Positions 58,037-64,000 of a DNA stretch of 64,000 nt are shown piece by piece (the stretch's first letter is position 1; every line of letters begins with the position of its first letter). The notes beneath the pieces are model-generated. The model saw only the letters and a program-made list of their open reading frames with translations, was not told where the DNA came from and made no database searches. The position numbers and the translations under genes were made by a program. Where the stretch lies: contig CAVYNB010000002.1 of the NCBI GenBank assembly GCA_963769745.1, forward strand, positions 62,001 through 126,000, in the 5' to 3' direction. This stretch comes from JALORV01 sp963769745 (lineage in GTDB: Bacteria > Pseudomonadota > Gammaproteobacteria > Burkholderiales > Burkholderiaceae_F).

Positions 58037-58146
58037 GCGCGACCTCCTCGCAGGCCTGCGGCCACGCGATTTTGTCTTCGGCCGCACGCTGACGCGCGCT
58101 TAACTTTGCTGCGCAAAGTTAGCCTCCAACGAAACAGAGTTCTCAT
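58033..58146 (-). CDS. Putative 37-aa coupled ORF between ftsW and murG
   Basis: Minus-strand ORF from ATG (58146) to TGA (58033-58035). The ATG overlaps the ftsW stop and the TGA overlaps the murG start, both as ATGA, and GGAGG precedes the start. The peptide begins MRTLFRWRLTLRSKVKRASA, is very basic (Arg/Lys) and ends RGGRA, the same last residues as FtsW. No known family. It may be translated as a coupling element, or be chance reading through an inserted 3'-end duplication. Confidence 0.35.
   Translation of the reverse strand: MRTLFRWRLTLRSKVKRASACGRRQNRVAAGLRGGRA
58101..58121. repeat. Perfect 9-bp hairpin in the ftsW-murG gap
   Basis: taactttgc - tgc - gcaaagtta. On the minus strand the centre reads GCGCAGC. 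It is not followed by a T-run. Confidence 0.6.
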
Positions 58147-58176
58147 GCGCGACCTCCGCGCATGAGAACTCTGTTT
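58132..58176. repeat. Perfect 20-bp inverted repeat across the ftsW stop codon
   Basis: Arms 58132-58151 and 58157-58176 are exact reverse complements with a 5-base loop (acctc). One arm is coding sequence near the ftsW 3' end, the other lies at and after the stop. It would sequester the GGAGG and ATG that follow. No T-run. Confidence 0.85.
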
Positions 58177-59410
58177 TCTCGGTCGACCCGCAGCAGGATC
58201 GCGAGCGCCACCAGGGTCGACAGCAGAGCCGATCCGCCGTAGCTCATCAGCGGCAGTGTCAGTCCCTTGGTCGGCAGCAGACCCGTGGCTACGCCGACAT
58301 TGATGAACGCCTGCACGCCGATCCACAGCCGACACCCTGCGCCACCAGCCCGGCGAACGTCCGCTCGAGCGCAATCGCCTGGCGACCGATCTCGAACGCG
58401 CGCTTGATCAGCCAGTAGAAGAGCACCACGACCGTCAGTACGCCGACCAGCCCCAGCTCCTCGCCAAGCACGGCCAGGATGAAGTCCGTATGCGCCTCGG
58501 GCAGGTAGTGCAGCTTCTCCACGCTGCCGCCCAAACCCACGCCGACCCACTCGCCGCGACCGAATGCGATTAACGAGTGCGACAACTGGTAAGCCTTGCC
58601 GAGTGCATTCGCTTCCGACCACGGATCGAGGTACGCAAAGATCCGTTCGCGGCGCCAGGGAGACAGCCAGATGACGAGCATGAACACCAGGGTCAGCGCC
58701 GCGCTGATGCCCGCGAACAGTTTGCCGTTGACCCCGCCGAGGAAAAGGATGCCCATGCTGATGGCGACGATCACACCGAAGGCGCCCAGGTCCGGCTGCA
58801 ACAGCAGCAGCACGCCCATGGCGCCCATGACGATCGCCATCGGCATGAAGCCCTTGGCGAAGTGGTGCATGTAATCCTGCTTGCGCACGGTGAAGTTCGC
58901 CGCATACAGCACGCACGCGACTTTCATCAGCTCGGACGGCTGCAGGTTGAGCAGGCCGAGCGGGATCCAGCGCTTCGCGCCATTGACGCCCTTGCCCACG
59001 CCCGGAACCAGCACCGCCACCAGCAGTGCGAAGGCGCCGATGAATACCCAGGGTGCGAGCCGCTGCCAGGTTTCCATCGGCACCTGGAAAGCGATGGCGG
59101 CGGCGCAGAAGGCGATCCCCAGCGCCAGCAGATGACGCATCAGAAAGTGTGTCGGCGCGACGTTGAAGCGGGGCGAATCGGCCAGCGAGATCGACGCCGA
59201 ATAGACCATCACGGTGCCGATCATGATGAGCGCCGCGACGACGCCCACCAGCGTACGGTCGACCGCAGGCAGCGCATGGCGCGTCGAGTTCGACAGCGGC
59301 GCCCCGCCCAGGCCGGCGAGCGCCATCACCGAGCCGCCGGCATCGAAGGACGCGGCTCGACCGCGTCGCCGCTGGGAAGGTCTCAGTGCGGCGAGCCATC
59401 GCTTCAGCAT
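58143..59410 (-). CDS. ftsW: Lipid II polymerase / division protein FtsW (frameshifted)
   Basis: SEDS-family glycosyltransferase working with FtsI. Start ATG at 59410 (MLKRWLAALRPSQRRRGR). About ten helices with VMVYSASISLADSPRF, GAKRWIPLGLLNLQPSELMK, LLLQPDLGAFGV and LPEAHTDFILAVLGEELGL in one frame up to AQGVG. After about 58328-58331 the other frame gives LWIGVQAFINVGVATGLLPT, GLTLPLMSYGGSALL and ends MRGGRA. Here one base is missing (GGCTGTGG for GGCCTGTGG). Corrected length 422 aa. FtsW rather than RodA by cluster position. Confidence 0.91.
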
Positions 59411-60891
59411 GGCTGCCCCGCTTCGGCCGCGAGTTCGCGCACGGCATCGACATACACGTCCGCGCGATGCCGGTAGTCGCGGAACATGTCGAAGCTCGCA
59501 CACGCCGGCGAGAGGATGACTGCGTCGCCTTGATGCGCGGCCTGGGCGGCAAGCTGAACTGCACTCTGAAGCGAATCGGCTTCGATCAGCTCGACCGCGT
59601 CGGTGCCGGTCAGCACCGCACGTATCTTCTTTGCGTCGCGCCCGATCAGCACGACCGCGCGTGCGTTTCGCGCCACCGGCCCGGCCAATGGCGCGAAGTC
59701 CTGGCCCTTGCCGTCGCCGCCCAGGATCACGACCAGCTTGCGGCCCTCGGCACCCAGCCCGTCCAGCGCCGCCACCGTGGCGCCGACGTTCGTGCCCTTG
59801 CTGTCGTCGTAGTACTCGATCCCGCCGAGCGTGGCCACGTGCTCGACGCGATGCGGCTCTCCGGCGTAGTCGCGCAAGCCATGCAGCATCGGTGCGAGCG
59901 GCAATCCGATCGCGCGTCCGAGCGCGAGCGCTGCCAGTGCATTGAGTGCGTTGTGCCGACCCCGGATGCGCAAGGCGTCGACCGGCATCAGCCGATGCAC
60001 ATGCACCTCCGCCGGCACGCCGGGCAGGTCGCCGGCCGCCTTGCGGCGCCGTGTCGGCAGGCTCGTGTCCTCGGCCCAGGCGAGCCAGGTCATGCCGGCG
60101 TCGCGGACCAGCCCGAACGCCTCGGGTTGCGCGGGAACGTCGGAACCGAAGGTGACCACGGTCGTCTTACGCCCGGTCATCGCGGCGACGACTGGATCGT
60201 CACGGTTCAACACACGAACGGTGGCCGGCGCAAAGATGCGCTCCTTTGCCTTGACATACGACTCCATCGAGCCGTGCCAGTCGAGATGATCCTGCGTGAT
60301 GTTGAGCACGGCGGCTGCATCGCAGGCAAGACTTTTGGTCGTGTGCAACTGAAAGCTCGACAGTTCGAGCACCCACACGTCCGGAAGGTCGTCGGCCTCC
60401 AATCGCGCCGTCAGTTCGTCGAGCGCCGCGGGGGCGATGTTGCCGGCGACGGCCACGCGCCGGCCGCAGCGTTCGGCCAGCAGGCCGGTGAGCCGCGTCG
60501 TCGTTGTCTTGCCGTTGGTCCCGGTCACGCCGAGCACCCGCGGCGCGTACCCGCGCTCCTGCCGGAGCCGCGCAAGTTCGCGCGCGAAGAGTTCGATCTC
60601 GCCCACCAGTTCCAGCCCGCGCGCGCGAACCACCTTCAGCAGCGGCGCAACGCTCGCATGAGTTGGTGACAGCCCCGGCGAGATCGCGACGAGCCCGACC
60701 TCGTCCAGCAAGGTCTCGGCGAATGCGCCGGAATGGAATTCGGCCTCCGGCAGGTCGGCATGCAAGGCCGTGATCTGTGGCGGCGCATCGCGCGTGTCGG
60801 CCACGCGCAGGGTCCAGCCCTGCCGCGCCAGCCAGCGTGCGATCGCCAGCCCGCTGTCGCCCAGACCGAGCACGAGAGCGCGTTGCGTCAT
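59404..60891 (-). CDS. murD: UDP-N-acetylmuramoyl-L-alanine--D-glutamate ligase
   Basis: 495 aa, somewhat longer than E. coli (438). LVLGLGDSGLAIARWLARQG, GVTGTNGKTTTTRLTGLL, LELSSFQLHTTKSL, GRHNALNALAALALG, YDDSKGTNVGATVAAL, ILGGDGKGQDF and SPACASFDMFRDYRHRAD. The extra length is a stretch around residues 225-275 after NRDDPVVAAM. Stop overlaps the ftsW start. Confidence 0.95.
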   Translation of the reverse strand: MTQRALVLGLGDSGLAIARWLARQGWTLRVADTRDAPPQITALHADLPEAEFHSGAFAETLLDEVGLVAISPGLSPTHASVAPLLKVVRARGLELVGEIELFARELARLRQERGYAPRVLGVTGTNGKTTTTRLTGLLAERCGRRVAVAGNIAPAALDELTARLEADDLPDVWVLELSSFQLHTTKSLACDAAAVLNITQDHLDWHGSMESYVKAKERIFAPATVRVLNRDDPVVAAMTGRKTTVVTFGSDVPAQPEAFGLVRDAGMTWLAWAEDTSLPTRRRKAAGDLPGVPAEVHVHRLMPVDALRIRGRHNALNALAALALGRAIGLPLAPMLHGLRDYAGEPHRVEHVATLGGIEYYDDSKGTNVGATVAALDGLGAEGRKLVVILGGDGKGQDFAPLAGPVARNARAVVLIGRDAKKIRAVLTGTDAVELIEADSLQSAVQLAAQAAHQGDAVILSPACASFDMFRDYRHRADVYVDAVRELAAEAGQPC

Positions 60892-60949
60892 GGAGTCACC
60901 GCGCTGCGCCCTGCGGCGCGAGCTTGCTTGAGACGGCTCGGCGCTGCGC

Positions 60950-62104
60950 TCATCGAATCTTCAACGTCGAGAGACCGACCAGCACCAGCATCATGCTGAT
61001 GATCCAGAACCTGACCACCACCTGGGTTTCTTTCCACCCCGACAGTTCGAAGTGGTGGTGCAGCGGCGCCATGCGGAAGATGCGCCGACCCTTGGTCCAC
61101 TTGAAGTAGGCCACCTGCATCATCACCGAGACGGTCTCGACGACGAACACGCCGCCCATGATGAAGAGCACGATCTCCTGCCGCGTGATCACCGCGATCG
61201 TGCCGAGCGCGCCGCCGAGCGCGAGCGCGCCGACGTCGCCCATGAAGACTTCGGCGGGGTAGGCGTTGAACCACAGAAACGCCAGACCCGCGCCGGCGAT
61301 CGCGCCGCAGATGATCACGAGCTCGCCCGCCCCGGGGATGTACGGAAACAGCAGGTAGCGCGCGAAGTCCGCGCGCCCGATGACATAGGCGAACACGCCG
61401 AGCGCAGCGCCGATCATCACCGTCGGCATGATCGCCAGGCCATCGAGGCCATCGGTGAGATTCACGGCATTGCTGGTGCCGACAATGACGAGATACGAAA
61501 GGGCGACGAAGCCGAACACGCCGAGCGGATAGGCCACGTTCTTGAAAAACGGCACCAGCAGGTCGGAGCGCGGCGGCAGGTCGATGTAAAAGCCCTGCTG
61601 CACCCACAGCACCATCAGCGACCAGACCTTGTCCGTCGAGGGTGCCGCGATCGCAAACGCCAGGTAGAACGCGGCTCCGAGCCCGATGAGCGACTGCCAG
61701 AAGTACTTCTCCTTCGCACTCATGCCCTTCGGGTTGCGATGCACGACCTTGCGATAGTCGTCGACCCAGCCGATCCACCCGAAGCCCAGCGTCACGATCA
61801 GCACGACCCAGATGAAGCGATTGGACAGGTCGGCCCACAGCAGCGTCGTGATGCCGATCGAGATCAGGATCAGCGCCCCGCCCATCGTCGGCGTTCCGGT
61901 CTTGGCCAGGTGCGTCTGTGGTCCGTCGCTACGCACGGCCTGACCGATCTTCAGTTCGGTCAGCCGGCGGATCACTCGCGGACCGGCCGCCAGCCCGAGC
62001 AGCAACGCGGTCGCGGCCGCCAGCACGGCGCGCAGCGTGAGGTACGAGAAGACGTTGAAGGCCCGGATGTCGCGCGCCAGCCATTCGAACAATTCAAGCA
62101 GCAT
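60950..62104 (-). CDS. mraY: Phospho-MurNAc-pentapeptide translocase
   Basis: 384 aa. Makes lipid I. Ten helices; LAKTGTPTMGGALILISIG, WVDDYRKVVHRNPKGMSAKEK (DD motif, given as WVDDYRKV), NAVNLTDGLDGLAIMPT, MGDVGALALGGALG and APLHHHFELSGWKE. 24 residues longer than E. coli MraY because of a loop around GFYIDLPPRSDLLV. 58 bp separate it from murD; 1-bp overlap with murF. Confidence 0.95.
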   Translation of the reverse strand: MLLELFEWLARDIRAFNVFSYLTLRAVLAAATALLLGLAAGPRVIRRLTELKIGQAVRSDGPQTHLAKTGTPTMGGALILISIGITTLLWADLSNRFIWVVLIVTLGFGWIGWVDDYRKVVHRNPKGMSAKEKYFWQSLIGLGAAFYLAFAIAAPSTDKVWSLMVLWVQQGFYIDLPPRSDLLVPFFKNVAYPLGVFGFVALSYLVIVGTSNAVNLTDGLDGLAIMPTVMIGAALGVFAYVIGRADFARYLLFPYIPGAGELVIICGAIAGAGLAFLWFNAYPAEVFMGDVGALALGGALGTIAVITRQEIVLFIMGGVFVVETVSVMMQVAYFKWTKGRRIFRMAPLHHHFELSGWKETQVVVRFWIISMMLVLVGLSTLKIR

Positions 62105-63498
62105 CAGTGCGCTCCCGCTGCAGCGCCGTGTGCCGACGGTCCCACCAGCGCCTGCACGACGCGCTCCATCCGCATGAAGCGGGACCCTTTGACGAGCACG
62201 GTCGAGCCTGCCGTCGCCTTTGCAGGTAACGCGGCCATCAATGCGTCGACAGTTTCAAAATGCGTCCCACCGTCGCCGAACGCGGCCACCGCTTCGCGTG
62301 TCTGAGTTCCCAGCGCATAGAGCACATCGACGGCGTGCTCGCGGGCATAGGCTCCGACCTCGCGGTGAAACTCGGGCCCCCGGTCGCCGACTTCCCCCAT
62401 GTCGCCCAGCACCAGCACGCGCGGAGAGGCGCAACCGGCGAGCAGGTCGATGGCCGCCCGCACCGAGTCCGGGTTGGCGTTGTAGCTGTCGTCGATCAGG
62501 CATGCACCCGAGGACGTGCGCAGGCGCGCCCCGCGTCCGCTCACCGGCCGAAACGCGGCCAGGCCGGCGCTGATATCGCGCGGCGCTATGCCAGCTGCCA
62601 TCGCACACGCCGCCGCCGCGAGCGCGTTGCGCACGTTGTGCACGCCGCTCACGGCGAGCCTTACCTCGATCAGACCGGCGGGTGTCGCCATCGAAATGCG
62701 CGCACCTTCCACGTCGAGTTCGTAGGTGGCCGTGACAACCGCATAGGCCTCGAGAGCGAAATCGACGACGCGTCGCGTTCCCGCCAACGTGCGCCAGATC
62801 GGTGCGCAGGAATCATCGCCCGGGAACACCGCCACTCCCATGTCGGACAGTGGCAGCGCCGTCAGCACTTCGCCGTTTTCGTGGGCCGTGGCCTCGACGG
62901 ATTGCATGAATTCCTGATGTTCGCGCTGCGCGTTGTTGACCAGCGCAATCGTCGGCCGGACCAGTTCGGCGAGATAAGCGATTTCGCCCGGGTGATTCAT
63001 CCCCAGCTCGAACACGGCCGCCTTGTGCTGCTTGCCGAGCTGCCACAACATCAGTGGCACGCCGATGTCGTTGTTCAGGTTGCCGAGCGTGGCGAGACGA
63101 TTTCGCTCGCCATGAGTCTGTGCAAGGATCGCCGCAATCATCTGGGTGACGGTGGTCTTGCCGTTGCTCCCCGTCACGGCAATCACGGGCAGCGTGAAGC
63201 GCGCCCGCCACTGCGCCGCGCCCAGCCCGAGCGCGCGCTTGCTGTCGGCAACAATGATCTGCGGCACGGTGGTTTCGACGGCGCGCTCCACCAGCAGCGC
63301 GGCGGCACCGCGATCGGCCGCCACTCGCGCATAGTCGTGCCCATCGAAGCGTTCGCCGCGCAATGCCACGAACAGGGCTCCTTGTGCCAGCGTGCGCGTG
63401 TCAGTCGATACGCTCGCAAAGCCGATGCGCCCATCGCCACGCACGTCCTGCGCCGCCACCGTTCGCGCCAGCTCCGACACCGTCATCAGTGCGCTCAT
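62104..63498 (-). CDS. murF: UDP-MurNAc-tripeptide--D-Ala-D-Ala ligase
   Basis: 464 aa. Adds D-Ala-D-Ala. VSTDTRTLAQGALFVALRGE, AVTGSNGKTTVTQMIAAIL, FELGMNHPGEIAYLA, DSYNANPDSVRAAIDLL and LGDMGEVGDRGPEFH. Complete. Overlaps murE by 4 bp and mraY by 1 bp. Confidence 0.96.
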   Translation of the reverse strand: MSALMTVSELARTVAAQDVRGDGRIGFASVSTDTRTLAQGALFVALRGERFDGHDYARVAADRGAAALLVERAVETTVPQIIVADSKRALGLGAAQWRARFTLPVIAVTGSNGKTTVTQMIAAILAQTHGERNRLATLGNLNNDIGVPLMLWQLGKQHKAAVFELGMNHPGEIAYLAELVRPTIALVNNAQREHQEFMQSVEATAHENGEVLTALPLSDMGVAVFPGDDSCAPIWRTLAGTRRVVDFALEAYAVVTATYELDVEGARISMATPAGLIEVRLAVSGVHNVRNALAAAACAMAAGIAPRDISAGLAAFRPVSGRGARLRTSSGACLIDDSYNANPDSVRAAIDLLAGCASPRVLVLGDMGEVGDRGPEFHREVGAYAREHAVDVLYALGTQTREAVAAFGDGGTHFETVDALMAALPAKATAGSTVLVKGSRFMRMERVVQALVGPSAHGAAAGAH

Positions 63499-64000
63499 CG
63501 AGCGATTCCCGCGCGCAACGCCAGGCCGCGGCGCGCCTGCGCCACGTCGGAGAACGGACGCTTCTCGGTGCCGATGATCTGGTAGTCCTCGTGCCCCTTC
63601 CCGGCGATCAGCACGACGTCGGCCGGATCCGCCGCGATGATGGCGCGCTCGATCGCGCGCGCACGATCGACTTCGGTCAGCAGATGGCGGGCCAATCGCG
63701 CGCCGGCGGCAACCTGATCCACGATGTGTTGTGGATCCTCGGTCCGCGGGTTGTCGCTGGTGATGACGATGGCGTCCGCCGCGACGGCCGCCGCGCCCAT
63801 CGGCGCTCGCTTGCCCGGATCGCGATCACCGCCGGCCCCGAACACAACCCAGAGCCGACCACGGCGGGCCTTTACCAGAGGTCGCAGCGCGTCGAGCGCC
63901 TGTGCCAGCGCATCCGGCGTGTGCGCGTAGTCGACTACGACCAGCGGCTGCGCGTTCGCATCGACACGCTGCATGCGCCCCGGTGGCGACACCATCGTCG
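63495..64000 (-). CDS. murE: UDP-MurNAc-tripeptide synthetase MurE (N-terminus outside window)
   Basis: C-terminal roughly 168 residues. PPGRMQRVDANAQPLVVVDY, AHTPDALAQALDALRP, VFGAGGDRDPGKRAPMG, and the DNPRTEDP motif that marks meso-diaminopimelate-adding MurE, then VLIAGKGHEDYQI. Supports a Gram-negative meso-Dap wall. First gene visible of the dcw run. Confidence 0.95.
   Translation of the reverse strand, partial: TMVSPPGRMQRVDANAQPLVVVDYAHTPDALAQALDALRPLVKARRGRLWVVFGAGGDRDPGKRAPMGAAAVAADAIVITSDNPRTEDPQHIVDQVAAGARLARHLLTEVDRARAIERAIIAADPADVVLIAGKGHEDYQIIGTEKRPFSDVAQARRGLALRAGIAR

Noticed and set aside
58033..58176. Insertion sequence or MITE between ftsW and murG
   Set aside because: The insert is about 90 bp with a duplicated junction, but it lacks matching terminal inverted repeats at its edges and no second copy is seen in the window. 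I keep it only as an open question.

Overview
The window is a GC-rich bacterial chromosome segment carrying almost only core genes. It suggests a Gammaproteobacterium. The evidence is LpxC and Ddl/Mur genes with a meso-diaminopimelate-type MurE (DNPR motif) plus Mpl, type IV pilus genes pilBCD joined to coaE-zapD-yacG, an ftsZ-lpxC-dciA-secA arrangement, accBC followed by prmA, and class Ia nrdAB. The general look fits the Xanthomonadales/Nevskiales/Steroidobacterales side of the class, but that placement is inference only. I see no prophage, transposase, integrase or CRISPR array.

Layout: 1-7.3 kb (minus) holds aroE (cut by the window edge), a TonB-family protein, an RNB-family exoribonuclease, marC, ybaK, a FabG-like reductase, a YqiA-type esterase and mpl. 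7.4-14.3 kb (plus) holds a nucleotidyltransferase-like hypothetical gene, a TlpA thioredoxin, aroQ-accB-accC-prmA, a zinc-ribbon/DUF3426 protein and a PfkB-type sugar kinase. 14.3-25.7 kb (minus) holds yggT, two lysine/alanine-rich histone H1-like genes, a candidate small RNA, nrdB and nrdA behind a promoter with a pair of NrdR-box-like sites, ampD, pilR, pilS, a PP0621-like small protein and a CcsA-type membrane protein. 25.7-34.6 kb holds ffh (plus), a lytic transglycosylase and proS (minus), rppH (plus), proB-obgE-rpmA-rplU (minus), ispB (plus) and tRNA-Pro(CGG). 34.7-41.7 kb (plus) holds a CBS/CorC membrane protein, pilB-pilC-pilD-coaE-zapD-yacG. 41.7-64 kb (minus, except dciA and a DUF2189 gene) holds a Nudix/ThiE-like fusion, a DUF815 ATPase, argJ, secA, an M23 peptidase, lpxC and the division/cell-wall (dcw) cluster ftsZ-ftsA-ftsQ-ddlB-murC-murG-ftsW-murD-mraY-murF-murE.

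Much of the window serves the envelope: peptidoglycan precursor synthesis (murE, F, D, C, G, mraY, ddlB), recycling (mpl, ampD), remodelling (SLT transglycosylase, M23 peptidase), lipid A (lpxC), fatty acids (accBC), polyprenyl diphosphate (ispB), protein export (secA, ffh) and division (ftsWQAZ, zapD). A second theme is the type IV pilus (pilBCD, pilSR); pilA is not here.

A striking property is that nine otherwise full-length genes (mpl, pilS, the SLT transglycosylase gene, proB, pilC, zapD, lpxC, murC, ftsW) are each split by one single-base indel. Undoing the indel restores a normal family-length protein every time. Because several are essential, I read this as base-calling or assembly error rather than gene decay, and I annotate each as one gene. 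The most unusual structures are the ftsW-murG junction (a 37-codon ORF overlapping both genes, bracketed by a duplicated junction motif and filled with perfect hairpins), the tandem histone-like genes separated by terminator-like hairpins, and hairpins that fold back on the 3' ends of secA and ftsW.
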